NCBI GenBank assembly: GCA_904501765.1
Contig: CAJGCM010000006.1
Span: 1-46,697, forward strand
Origin: an uncultured Clostridia bacterium
Lineage (GTDB): Bacteria > Bacillota > Clostridia > Oscillospirales > CAG-272
Reading direction: 5' to 3'
Length of the DNA stretch: 46,697 bases
In this document: positions 8,597-17,511 of the stretch, in pieces
Layout of the letters: each line of letters begins with the position of its first letter
How positions within the stretch are numbered: the stretch's first letter is position 1
Notes under the pieces: generated by a model
What the model was told of the DNA's origin: nothing
Databases searched by the model: none
What the model saw: the letters and a program-made list of their open reading frames with translations, nothing else
Position numbers and translations under genes: made by a program

Positions 8597-9760
8597 ATGT
8601 ATTGTAAAAAAGAATGCATCGCAATGCTCCTTGCCGGGGGACAGGGGTCAAGACTTTACGATTTGACCAAGCAAACGGCTAAGCCGGCAGTTTCATTTGG
8701 GGGTAAATACAAAATTATAGACTTTCCCTTGTCTAACTGTATTAACTCCGGTATAGATACGGTGGGAGTTTTAACCCAGTATCAGCCTCTTGCTCTTAAT
8801 GAGTACATAGGCAACGGAGCTACCTGGGACCTCGATAGATCTCGAGGCGGACTTTCCGTGCTTCCGCCTTATCAAGGAAATAAAAAATCCGACTGGTATA
8901 AGGGAACGGCAAACGCTATTTTCCAGAACATTCCTTTTATAAAACAGTATAATCCCGATTACGTTCTTATTCTCTCGGGTGACCATATATACCGTATGGA
9001 TTACTCTAAGATGCTTGCGCAGCATAAGGCTACGGGAGCTGCTTGTACAGTTGCTACTATAACCGTTCCTTGGGAGGAAGCGCCCAGATTCGGAATATGC
9101 AATACCAATGCTGACAATACCATTTACGAGTTTGAGGAGAAGCCTAAAAAACCTAAAAACAACCAGGCTTCTATGGGTATATATATCTTTAATACCAAGA
9201 CTCTCATAGAGTATCTTGAGGTTGACGAGGCTGACGAGAATTCCTCTAACGATTTTGGTAAGAATATTATTCCCAACCTTCTTGGAAATGGTGAGAAGCT
9301 TTATGCATATTCATTTGAGGGCTATTGGAAGGATGTAGGAACAATATCCTCTCTTTGGGAAGCTAATATGGACCTTATCGGCGAAGACCCTATTCTTGAT
9401 TTGCGTGATAAAAAATTCCGTATTTATTCCAAAAACTATGCCAGAGCGCCCCAAGTTATAGGAGATTCGGCAGAGATTGTAAATTCTATGATATCAGAGG
9501 GCTGTCGTATAAACGGTACAGTGAAGAATTCTATCATTTCCGGCGGCGTTGTGGTTGAAGAGGGAGCCGAGGTTGTGGACTCTGTTATTATGGAGGATGT
9601 TGTAATTAAGTCCGGTGCAAAGGTATATATGTCGATAATAGACTCCGACGTTACCGTAGAAGACGGTGTCACGGTAGGACGGGCAGATTGCGAAAAATCC
9701 GAAATTACAGTTATTGCCAAGGGAACTGTTTTATCAACAGCTTCTTCCGCTAAAAATTAA
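8597..9760 (+). CDS. glgC: Glucose-1-phosphate adenylyltransferase, catalytic subunit
   Basis: A 387-residue protein with an N-terminal nucleotidyltransferase fold carrying the intact pyrophosphorylase motif LAGGQGSRLYDLT (about 12-24), KPAVSFGGKYKIIDFPLSNC, the substrate loop GTANAIFQN and the SGDHIYRMDY motif. A left-handed beta-helix follows (repeats such as NSIISGGVVVEEGAEV). It makes ADP-glucose from ATP and glucose-1-phosphate, the committed step of bacterial glycogen synthesis. Its partner GlgD is encoded 12 bases downstream. Allosteric behaviour cannot be inferred reliably. Confidence 0.96.
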   Translation: MYCKKECIAMLLAGGQGSRLYDLTKQTAKPAVSFGGKYKIIDFPLSNCINSGIDTVGVLTQYQPLALNEYIGNGATWDLDRSRGGLSVLPPYQGNKKSDWYKGTANAIFQNIPFIKQYNPDYVLILSGDHIYRMDYSKMLAQHKATGAACTVATITVPWEEAPRFGICNTNADNTIYEFEEKPKKPKNNQASMGIYIFNTKTLIEYLEVDEADENSSNDFGKNIIPNLLGNGEKLYAYSFEGYWKDVGTISSLWEANMDLIGEDPILDLRDKKFRIYSKNYARAPQVIGDSAEIVNSMISEGCRINGTVKNSIISGGVVVEEGAEVVDSVIMEDVVIKSGAKVYMSIIDSDVTVEDGVTVGRADCEKSEITVIAKGTVLSTASSAKN

Positions 9761-9772
9761 GGAGGTGCGATT

Positions 9773-10903
9773 ATGGCTATCAGTGCAGCAGCAATAGTTT
9801 TCTCAAACTTAAACGATAATACACTTTCAAGACTTACAGGCGACAGAACGGTTGCGGCGATACCCTTTGCCTGCAGATACAGACTTATAGATTTTCCTCT
9901 TTCCAATCTCGTAAATGCTGACGTGTCTAAAATTCACGTTATAGCTAACTATAATTACAGGTCCTTAGTAGAGCATATCGGAAGCGGTAAGGACTGGGAT
10001 TTGGCGAGAAAAAAAGACGGAGTTAACGTAATTTCTCCCTTCCAGACAGCGAATACCGCATCTGCCAGCGTATTTAAAACTCATATGGAGGCGCTTAAGA
10101 GCATAAAGGAATATATTAATGAATTTACCGAAGAGTATGTAATACTTATGGATTCGGATAACGTTCTTAATATTGACCTCACCGAGGTTGTGGGCGTTCA
10201 CGAGAAAACCGAAGCGGATATAACTATAGTTACCAAAAATATATCCGAGGGCTTTGAAACCAAGCATAACAGAATACTTATTTCCTCTGTTGCGGGAAAA
10301 ATCACCGATGCCGTTATGGGCAACGCTTTTAACGGAAGAAACACAGAGGCGTCACTCGATATATTCGTTATGAAAACCGAATACCTTCGCCTTCTTATAG
10401 AAGAAGCGGAGGCCTACGGCTTTAATAGCTTCACAGGAATGATACTTAAGAAATATAAGCACTCTAATTACAGGACCTATTGCTACACAGGCTATAACGC
10501 CTGCGTATCAAGCTTCCTTGATTATTACAAATGCTCAATAGAGCTGGCAACTAACAAGGAGGCCAGAGAGTCTTTGCTTTATAAGAAGGAGGCTCCTATA
10601 TTCACAAGAGTTCACAATTCCTCGCCCGTGTTCTACAAAAGCACAGCGAAGGTTGAGAATTCAATGATAGCGGACGACTGTGTTATAGAAGGAACGGTCA
10701 TAAACTCCGTTCTTTGCCGTGGCGTTCACGTCGGCAAGGGTGCGGTAGTAAAGAACTCTGTATTGTTCAAGGGAACAACGGTAGGTAAAAACGCAAGCGT
10801 GAACTGTATCGTAACCGATAAGGACGTTACGATTTCCGACGGTGTGGTTCTTTCGGGTAACGATAATATGCCGTTCTATATCGGCAAATCCCGCCACGTT
10901 TAA
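9773..10903 (+). CDS. glgD: GlgD, non-catalytic GlgC paralogue (ADP-glucose pyrophosphorylase subunit)
   Basis: A 376-residue protein homologous to GlgC along its length, with the left-handed beta-helix near the C-terminus (VEEG/IEGTVINSVLCRGVHVG type repeats). The GGQGSRLYDLT loop that binds the nucleotide in GlgC is replaced here by NLNDNTLSRLTGDR, and the catalytic HIYRMDY segment by MDSDNVLNIDL. This is the hallmark of Firmicute GlgD, reported as a poorly active or regulatory subunit that forms a heterotetramer with GlgC. A GGAGG site precedes the ATG. Its position between glgC and glgA fits that role. Confidence 0.93.
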   Translation: MAISAAAIVFSNLNDNTLSRLTGDRTVAAIPFACRYRLIDFPLSNLVNADVSKIHVIANYNYRSLVEHIGSGKDWDLARKKDGVNVISPFQTANTASASVFKTHMEALKSIKEYINEFTEEYVILMDSDNVLNIDLTEVVGVHEKTEADITIVTKNISEGFETKHNRILISSVAGKITDAVMGNAFNGRNTEASLDIFVMKTEYLRLLIEEAEAYGFNSFTGMILKKYKHSNYRTYCYTGYNACVSSFLDYYKCSIELATNKEARESLLYKKEAPIFTRVHNSSPVFYKSTAKVENSMIADDCVIEGTVINSVLCRGVHVGKGAVVKNSVLFKGTTVGKNASVNCIVTDKDVTISDGVVLSGNDNMPFYIGKSRHV

Positions 10904-10954
10904 TAGCCCGATTGTTCGCGCAAGGCTTGAAAAAACGGAAGAAAGGGAAATGAT

Positions 10955-12382
10955 ATGAAAAAAATATTATACGTTGCCAGCGAAGCAAATCCTTATGCGG
11001 CGAGCGGTGGGCTTGGTGACGTTATGGGAGCGCTTCCCGTAACTTTGGCAAAAGACAATCCGGAATTTGAAGTATCTGTAATACTGCCTCTTTACGGAGG
11101 AATGAAAGAGGAATACCGAAAAAAGCTCGTAAAGGTGGCTGATATCAAATTCAGATATTCCTGGAGAAATACAGGAGCTTCGGTTTATAAGATTGAAAAC
11201 GGCACCGTTACCTATTATTTTCTTGAAAATCATTATTATTTTGACAGGAAGAAGCTTTACGGCGAATATGACGATGCAGAGAGATTTGCTTTCTTTTCAA
11301 TGGCAGTCGTAGAATTTATGATACAAACCGGGTATACGCCCGATATTCTTCACGCTAACGATTGGCAGTCAGCCTTGGTTGTTATATATCTTAAAACCAA
11401 ATATTTCGTCTGCGATGCGGTGAAGGATATAAAAACCGTATATACAATTCACAACATAGAATATCAGGGTAAATTTGACCCATTTATTCTCGGGGACGTA
11501 TTTGCTCTTGACGGATATTCAAATGTTGTTGAATACAACGGCTGCATAAACCTTATGAAAGGGGCGCTGACCGTTTCCGATTACGTAACAACGGTAAGTC
11601 CTAATTACGCATACGAATTACATCACGATTTCTTCGCCTTCGGCCTTGCTGATATAGTTAACCAGATTGGAGCGAAGTTTGCGGGCGTAATCAATGGTAT
11701 CGACTATAATTATTTTTCTCCTGAAACAGGTGGAGATATTTACGCACCCTATTCCTTGGAAAATCTCAAAGAGGGAAAGCGTGAGAATAAGCTTGCGCTC
11801 CAGCGTGAATTGGGGTTAGACGAGTGCGCAGACGTTCCGTTGGTTGTTATGATAACACGCCTTGCATCGCAGAAGGGCATTGACCTGGTTGCGAGAATTA
11901 TTGACGAATTGTTGATGGAAAATATGCAGTTTGTAATCCTCGGAACAGGGGACGAGGATTACGAAAATATGTTCCGTGAACTTGAAGTAAGGCACAAAAA
12001 CGTTCGCGCTCTTATAAAGTTTGACAGAGTCATTTCCAAAAAAATGTATGCAGCGGCAGATATGTTCCTTATGCCCTCAAAGAGCGAACCCTGCGGGCTT
12101 GCTCAAATGATTTCCTGTTCCTACGGAACAGTTCCCGTAGTCAGAGCTGTCGGTGGACTTTACGATACGATTCGCCCTTACGGTGAAGACAACTCCAACG
12201 GATTTTCATTTGATAATTATAATGCTCACGAGCTTTTGTTTACAGTTAAAAGAGCCTTGAGTCTTTATAACGATAAGGCGGAGTGGGATGCGTTAGTTTT
12301 AAGAGCTAAAAACTCAGACTTCTCTTGGACTAATTCTGCTTCAAAATATATTAGTATTTATAACAAAATTTTGCAATGGTAA
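10955..12382 (+). CDS. glgA: Glycogen synthase (GT5)
   Basis: A 475-residue GT5 glycosyltransferase of normal length. The N-terminal half contains ILYVASEANPYAASGGLGDV, DILHANDWQSAL and TVYTIHNIEYQG; the C-terminal Rossmann half contains VMITRLASQKGIDL and the SKSEPCGLAQMISCSYGTVP loop. It extends alpha-1,4-glucan from ADP-glucose. In the E. coli enzyme the N-terminal KTGGL loop contributes Lys15 to sugar nucleotide binding; the aligned segment here is ASGGL, so that Lys is Ala. Such variants seem to occur in other Firmicutes, so activity is still expected. The start is ATG, seven bases after an AAGGGA-type site. Confidence 0.95.
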   Translation: MKKILYVASEANPYAASGGLGDVMGALPVTLAKDNPEFEVSVILPLYGGMKEEYRKKLVKVADIKFRYSWRNTGASVYKIENGTVTYYFLENHYYFDRKKLYGEYDDAERFAFFSMAVVEFMIQTGYTPDILHANDWQSALVVIYLKTKYFVCDAVKDIKTVYTIHNIEYQGKFDPFILGDVFALDGYSNVVEYNGCINLMKGALTVSDYVTTVSPNYAYELHHDFFAFGLADIVNQIGAKFAGVINGIDYNYFSPETGGDIYAPYSLENLKEGKRENKLALQRELGLDECADVPLVVMITRLASQKGIDLVARIIDELLMENMQFVILGTGDEDYENMFRELEVRHKNVRALIKFDRVISKKMYAAADMFLMPSKSEPCGLAQMISCSYGTVPVVRAVGGLYDTIRPYGEDNSNGFSFDNYNAHELLFTVKRALSLYNDKAEWDALVLRAKNSDFSWTNSASKYISIYNKILQW

Positions 12383-12395
12383 GGATTTAAAATAA

Positions 12396-14867
12396 ATGAA
12401 TAGTAAAGCAAGCGAAAAAATATTAACAGGCGAAAAAAAGAAAATCTCAACGGCTGAAATTAAAGAGCGAATCGAATCAAAGCTTATAACAAGGGGTGTG
12501 CTAAACCCGGAAATAGCAACAGACGAGCAGCTTTATCAGGCAACGGTAGCAGCAGTTAAGGATATAATGATTGAGCTTCGCACTAATTTCAAGCGCCGTA
12601 TAAAAGCAAAAGCCGCAAAGAAGGTATGTTACCTTTGCATGGAATTCTTGGTTGGTCGTTCCTTGAAAAACGATACTATGAATCTCGGTATTTACGACCA
12701 GCTTTGCTCCGTTCTTTCGGAGTTCGGTACATCTTTCGACCGCATATATTCCTGTGAGGTTGACCCGGGACTTGGAAACGGAGGACTTGGAAGATTAGCG
12801 GCGTGCTTTATGGATTCTCTCACCGCCTGCGACTATGCAGGAAACGGATATTCCTTGCTTTATGAAAACGGACTTTTCCGTCAGAAAATAATTGACGGAG
12901 AGCAGGTAGAGCTTCCTGATAGCTGGCTTGGAAGCGGCGGTGCTTGGCTTGTTCCTCACCCTGAAAACAGCGTGTCTATTCGTCTTGGCGGAAAAATCGA
13001 GGAAAAATGGGAAAACGGCGAGCTTAAAATAATGAATTACGATTACGACGAGGTAAAAGCCGTACCCTATGACCTTCTTATTCCCGGTACCACAACCGAC
13101 GCTGTAAACAAAATCAGGCTCTGGCGTTCACGTCCCGCATATTCCTCGGTAATGAATTATGCAACGCAAGGCTCTTACGTTAAAAATCTTGCGGCGGGTA
13201 ACGGAGCTGAGGTAATAACTCAGCAGCTTTATCCAAAGGATGATTATGACGAAGGCAAACTTTTAAGACTTACTCAGCAGTATTTCCTTGTTTCCGCATC
13301 TCTTCAGAGTATAATCAGCGATTATTTTGCTGAGAACGGCTCTCTTCGAGGCTTTGAGGACAAGATTTCAATTCATATAAACGACACACACCCTGCTCTT
13401 TGTATCCCCGAGCTCATGCGTATCCTTATGGACGTTTATTCGTATTCCTGGGAGGATGCTTGGGCTGTGGTTGTGAAAACCGTTTCTTATACTAACCATA
13501 CGGTTCTTCCCGAGGCTCTTGAATGTTGGCGTGTTGACCTGTTCAGCATAAAGCTTCCGAGAATCTTTATGATTGTTAATGAAATTAACAGAAGATTTAC
13601 TGCAGACCTTTGGAATCTTTATCCCGGAGATTGGGATAGAATTTCCAGAATGGCAATAGTTGCTTATAACCAGGTAAGAATGGCAAATCTGTCCATCGTC
13701 GGCTCACATACAGTAAACGGAGTTTCCAAGCTTCACAGCGATATTCTTAAGAAAACCATCTTCCACGATTTCTATAAAATGACGCCCTGGAAATTCACAA
13801 ATGTAACAAACGGCGTCGTGCACAGAAGATGGCTTAACAATTCAAACCCCGCTCTTTGTAAGCTTCTTGACGAGCTTATTGGCGAGGAATACAGAGAAGA
13901 TGCGTCTAATCTTATAAAACTTGAAAAGTATGCGGATGATTCCTCAGTTCTTTCAAGGATAGACGATATCAAGCATTACAATAAAGAAACCTTTGCCTAC
14001 TACGTTTACGAAAAAACTGGAAAGAGAATAGACCCCTCGTCTATTTACGATGTTCAGATAAAGAGAATGCACGAATATAAGCGTCAACTTCTTAACGTGC
14101 TGAAAATTATAGCTTTATATAACGAAATTCTTGAAAATCCCAATTCGGATATTCCTCCTCAGACCTTTATCTTTGGTTGCAAGGCAGCTCCCGGTTACGT
14201 GATGGCTAAAAAGCTTATTAAGCTTATCTGGTTCCTCTCCGAGGAGCTTGAGAGAAATCCTCTTACTAAAGACAGACTTAAGGTTGTGTTTATGGAAGAG
14301 TATAACGTTTCATTGGCGGAGGTGCTTATTCCTTCGGCTGATATATCGGAGCAGATATCCCTTGCAGGTAAGGAAGCCAGTGGAACAGGCTGCATGAAGC
14401 TTATGATGAACGGCGCTGTAACTATGGGAACTCTTGATGGAGCCAATGTTGAGATTCTCGAGGCTGTCGGACGTGATAATATGTATATCTTCGGTCTTAA
14501 TACCCACGAGGTTGATGAGCTTTGGAGAAATGGATATATTTCAAGGGACCATTATTACAGGTCGCAGAAGCTGAAGGGGGCGGTGGACCGCCTGACATCT
14601 CCTATTGCGGGACAGGATTTCTCTCACATCTCCGATTATCTTATCAACGGCGGCTACGGTGTTGCAGATCCATTTATGTGTCTTGCTGACTTTGATTCTT
14701 ATTACTTCACATATGAGAAGGCTATGAGAGATTTTGCCAATAGAGAAAAATGGAGCAGAATGTCACTTATGAATACGGCTACAAGCGGAATATTCGCATC
14801 CGATAACAGCATAAGCCATTATGCATCGGAAATATGGCATATTTCTCCCGTAAACAAAATCAAGTAA
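12396..14867 (+). CDS. glgP: Glycogen/alpha-glucan phosphorylase (GT35)
   Basis: An 823-residue protein of standard phosphorylase length. Diagnostic segments are LGNGGLGRLAACFMDS, the HINDTHPALCIPELMR block, TNHTVLPEALE, and the PLP-binding region ASGTGCMKLMMNGAVTMGTL with the Schiff-base Lys at 668. It releases glucose-1-phosphate from alpha-1,4 chain ends. The residue two before the PLP lysine is Cys where many phosphorylases have Asn (TGNMK). It follows glgA by 13 bases with a weak ribosome site (AAGGA) and is followed by a GH13 enzyme that can supply shorter chains. Expression with the biosynthetic genes suggests that synthesis and turnover are balanced post-translationally. Confidence 0.96.
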   Translation: MNSKASEKILTGEKKKISTAEIKERIESKLITRGVLNPEIATDEQLYQATVAAVKDIMIELRTNFKRRIKAKAAKKVCYLCMEFLVGRSLKNDTMNLGIYDQLCSVLSEFGTSFDRIYSCEVDPGLGNGGLGRLAACFMDSLTACDYAGNGYSLLYENGLFRQKIIDGEQVELPDSWLGSGGAWLVPHPENSVSIRLGGKIEEKWENGELKIMNYDYDEVKAVPYDLLIPGTTTDAVNKIRLWRSRPAYSSVMNYATQGSYVKNLAAGNGAEVITQQLYPKDDYDEGKLLRLTQQYFLVSASLQSIISDYFAENGSLRGFEDKISIHINDTHPALCIPELMRILMDVYSYSWEDAWAVVVKTVSYTNHTVLPEALECWRVDLFSIKLPRIFMIVNEINRRFTADLWNLYPGDWDRISRMAIVAYNQVRMANLSIVGSHTVNGVSKLHSDILKKTIFHDFYKMTPWKFTNVTNGVVHRRWLNNSNPALCKLLDELIGEEYREDASNLIKLEKYADDSSVLSRIDDIKHYNKETFAYYVYEKTGKRIDPSSIYDVQIKRMHEYKRQLLNVLKIIALYNEILENPNSDIPPQTFIFGCKAAPGYVMAKKLIKLIWFLSEELERNPLTKDRLKVVFMEEYNVSLAEVLIPSADISEQISLAGKEASGTGCMKLMMNGAVTMGTLDGANVEILEAVGRDNMYIFGLNTHEVDELWRNGYISRDHYYRSQKLKGAVDRLTSPIAGQDFSHISDYLINGGYGVADPFMCLADFDSYYFTYEKAMRDFANREKWSRMSLMNTATSGIFASDNSISHYASEIWHISPVNKIK

Positions 14868-14888
14868 ACTTAAAAAAAGAGGTTTTTT

Positions 14889-16802
14889 GTGAATTTCTTG
14901 AATTTGTCTTTCGAAAACTTAAAGGATATAAAAGGCGAAATTCGCTATCTCCACGGTGGGAAAAATACAGGCTCGGGAGCCTTCGGGCTTTCCGAGACGG
15001 CTGAGCTTCAGATAATACTCCCGCGCTCTGCGGGAGCGAAGGCTCTGTTTTTGGAAATTGTAAGCGAGGATTTCTCGGAAAAACATCCACCCCTTGAAGC
15101 TAATCTCAGCGATTCGGATTTTATCTCGGACGTATATACTGTATCTCTTGATATTAAAGCGCTTGGCGTAGGGTTATATTTTTACAGACTGGTAATTGAT
15201 ACTGTGGCGGGACGTGTTTTTGCGTACGGAAATCCTTATGAGTTTTATCTTTCGGAAGAGTGTACGGGTAAGTATTTTCAATTTTCCGTAATTAACAGTA
15301 AATACTCTGGTGCTTCTGCTTTTTCAGGAGGCGTCATATATCATATATTCGTTGACAGATTTTCAAAATTAGGAAATCCAGAAATAAGAGAAGATGCAAG
15401 AATGGTAGAGGATTGGTACGGAAATATTCCCGAATATCCCGAATATCCCGGCGCACCGTTGAAAAACAATACCTTTTTTGGTGGAACACTTATGGGTATT
15501 GCAGATAAGCTGGATTACATAAAATCTTTAGGCACTACCCTTATTTACCTCAGCCCAATATTTGAATCAGCCTCAAACCATAAATACGACACCGGCGACT
15601 ATATGAAGGTAGATAAAATGTTCGGTGGCGATGACGGCTTAAAAGAGCTGATAAAGAAAGCAGGAGAAATGGGAATCGGTATATTGCTTGACGGTGTATT
15701 TAATCACACAGGAGCCGACAGCATTTATTTTAACCGCTACGGTCGCTACGAAGCGCTCGGTGCTTATCAGTCAAAGGAATCGCCCTATTACAGCTGGTAC
15801 GACTTTAAAGAATTTCCGGACGAATACACCTGCTGGTGGGGAATAGAGATTCTCCCGAGAATAAATCCCGACTCACCGTCCTGCTCGGAGTACTTTGCGG
15901 GGCGCGGCGGAGTAATAGAGCATTATGCTTCCTTAGGAATTGCAGGTATGAGGCTTGATGTGGCAGATGAGCTTTCCGACTCTTTTATTTCGAAAATAAA
16001 GTCGAAACTTGCCGAAATCAATCCCAAAACTATACTTTATGGCGAGGTATGGGAGGATGCTTCAAATAAAATTGCATACGGAAAAAGGAAAAAATATTTT
16101 CTTGGCGAAGAGCTTGACGGTGTTATGAATTATCCTGTGCGCGAGGGAATTATAGCATTTCTTCGGGATAAAAATCCCGCACCTTTGAAATACGCCCTGT
16201 GCGAGGTTATGTTTAATGCGCCGACTCATGTGCAGAATTTGCAAATGAACCTTCTCGGCACTCACGATACTGAAAGAATTATTACGGCTCTTGCGGGCGA
16301 TAATATGGACGGTGTTCCTAATGCTGTTATCCGTCTTGCCCGTCTTACAGAAGAACAAAAAGTCCTTGGGGTTCAGCTCTTAAAGGTTGCTTATACGATT
16401 CTTGCAACAATTCCTGGAATACCAAGTATATTTTATGGCGACGAGGCGGGGCTTGAAGGATATAAGGACCCATTCAATCGCCGCACATATCCTTGGGGAC
16501 GAGAATGTAAAGAGCTTGTGGAGCACTACAGAATAGTAGGGGAGATAAGGAAGAATCCCGTATACGCCAAAGGGAGCTTTAAGCTTCTTATGCTTACCGA
16601 TAAAGTGCTCGTTTTTGAAAGAAGCTATGGCGGAGTGAAGTTTATAACCTTTGTTAATAACTCCCACGAAGAGATAGCGCTTGAATTTGAAATGCGAGCG
16701 CATATGCTTCTTTCATGTACTTATTCAAAGAGAACGAGTATTAAGCCTCACACCGCAGAGATTATAAAAACAACTACTAAAAACACTTTTGATATTATTT
16801 AA
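14889..16802 (+). CDS. GH13 alpha-amylase-family enzyme (neopullulanase/maltodextrin-hydrolase-like)
   Basis: A 637-residue protein starting at GTG shortly after an AGAGG site. No signal peptide is visible, so it should act in the cytosol. An N-terminal E-set/CBM-like domain (about 1-135) precedes the GH13 barrel, whose predicted catalytic residues are Asp357 (GMRLDVAD), Glu386 (YGEVWED) and Asp460 (GTHDTER); IFVDRF and DGVFNHTG are also present. The C-terminal beta domain is short. Similarity is closest to maltodextrin-degrading or neopullulanase-type GH13 enzymes. As last gene of the glg operon it probably hydrolyses internal or branched glucan. Exact bond specificity is not determined. Confidence 0.85.
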   Translation: MNFLNLSFENLKDIKGEIRYLHGGKNTGSGAFGLSETAELQIILPRSAGAKALFLEIVSEDFSEKHPPLEANLSDSDFISDVYTVSLDIKALGVGLYFYRLVIDTVAGRVFAYGNPYEFYLSEECTGKYFQFSVINSKYSGASAFSGGVIYHIFVDRFSKLGNPEIREDARMVEDWYGNIPEYPEYPGAPLKNNTFFGGTLMGIADKLDYIKSLGTTLIYLSPIFESASNHKYDTGDYMKVDKMFGGDDGLKELIKKAGEMGIGILLDGVFNHTGADSIYFNRYGRYEALGAYQSKESPYYSWYDFKEFPDEYTCWWGIEILPRINPDSPSCSEYFAGRGGVIEHYASLGIAGMRLDVADELSDSFISKIKSKLAEINPKTILYGEVWEDASNKIAYGKRKKYFLGEELDGVMNYPVREGIIAFLRDKNPAPLKYALCEVMFNAPTHVQNLQMNLLGTHDTERIITALAGDNMDGVPNAVIRLARLTEEQKVLGVQLLKVAYTILATIPGIPSIFYGDEAGLEGYKDPFNRRTYPWGRECKELVEHYRIVGEIRKNPVYAKGSFKLLMLTDKVLVFERSYGGVKFITFVNNSHEEIALEFEMRAHMLLSCTYSKRTSIKPHTAEIIKTTTKNTFDII

Positions 16803-16808
16803 AAACGC

Positions 16809-16845
16809 AGGAGAGCCTATTTATTTTTAGGCAGAAATGTAAATG
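16809..16845 (+). promoter_or_regulatory. Unusual translation start region: ribosome site, hairpin, start-stop, start
   Basis: AGGAG (16809-16813) is about 29 bases from the ATG at 16843. Between them are a 5-bp hairpin (GCCTA 16815-16819 with TAGGC 16828-16832) and the nonamer ATGTAAATG, in which an ATG directly followed by TAA precedes the real ATG in the same frame. Folding of the hairpin would shorten the effective spacing to about 11 bases. Confidence 0.45.
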
Positions 16846-17352
16846 GTACTTATACTTATAGGAATGCCCGGATGTGGAAAATCGTGTATGGGCAGAGCTC
16901 TTTCGAGAAAACTTAAAATGAAAAACATAGACGGTGACAGAGTTATTGAAAAAATGACTGGTAAACGTTTGCAGGAAATAATTGATGATGAGGGGCTCGA
17001 GGGCTTCAAGAAAATTGAAGAAGAAGCGCTCTTGTCAATTAAGGGTGATAATATAATCATTTCCACAGGTGGCAGCGCAGTTTACTATGAATCCGTTATG
17101 AATTATTTTAAATCCATAGGAAAAGTAGTGTATCTTTACTGCACTCTTGACGTCTTGAAGGGACGGCTCGGGAATTTAGCGCAGCGGGGAGTTGTGCTTA
17201 AGCAATCGCAAACTCTGGAGGACCTTTACAAGGAAAGATGTGCGCTGTACGAGAAGTATGCGGATATTACAGTTGATTGCAGCGGAAACGCTTATTCAAA
17301 ATATCAGTCAAGGGTGATAACTGCGGTTAAATATCTTGCGCAGGAGCAATAA
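16843..17352 (+). CDS. Shikimate-kinase-like P-loop kinase of uncertain substrate
   Basis: A 169-residue P-loop kinase of shikimate kinase length and fold. Walker A is GMPGCGKS (7-14), Asp32 sits in the IDGDRVIE segment that matches the family's DxD region, and the lid region is around RGVVL (115-119). Residues that contact shikimate in AroK differ: the Arg in the F-R-x-x-E motif is Lys (FKKIE, 55-59), the GGG motif is GGS (76-78), and the lid RPLL is RGVV. Proteins with this GGSAVY pattern are often annotated as shikimate kinase by similarity only. No other shikimate pathway gene is nearby. An AroK role is possible but I favour a paralogue with another small-molecule substrate. The start region is unusual. 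Confidence 0.7.
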   Translation: MVLILIGMPGCGKSCMGRALSRKLKMKNIDGDRVIEKMTGKRLQEIIDDEGLEGFKKIEEEALLSIKGDNIIISTGGSAVYYESVMNYFKSIGKVVYLYCTLDVLKGRLGNLAQRGVVLKQSQTLEDLYKERCALYEKYADITVDCSGNAYSKYQSRVITAVKYLAQEQ

Positions 17353-17372
17353 AATCTGTTGTTTTTGCGTAA

Positions 17373-17398
17373 AGCTCATAAAAGCGGCTTTTTGAGCT
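17373..17398. terminator. Hairpin downstream of the kinase-like gene
   Basis: AGCTCA-T-AAAA pairs with TTTTTGAGCT around a GCGGC loop, with one bulged T. It is not followed by a clear T run, so it may only protect 3' ends. Confidence 0.4.
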
Positions 17399-17418
17399 AT
17401 TATATTCTCATAAATTTG

Positions 17419-17463
17419 AAAGAACGAGAACACACTTTTGTGAAGCTTCTCGTTCTTTCTTTG
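17419..17463. terminator. Bidirectional terminator between convergent genes
   Basis: A perfect 12-bp stem (17419-17430 with 17447-17458; AAAGAACGAGAA and its complement) followed by CTTTGTTT on the plus strand. It lies between the convergent kinase-like gene and the cysteine desulfurase. Confidence 0.75.
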
Positions 17464-17511
17464 TTTAGATTTTTGAAAATTTAAAGTATAAATTCCGCTT
17501 GACACACCGCT

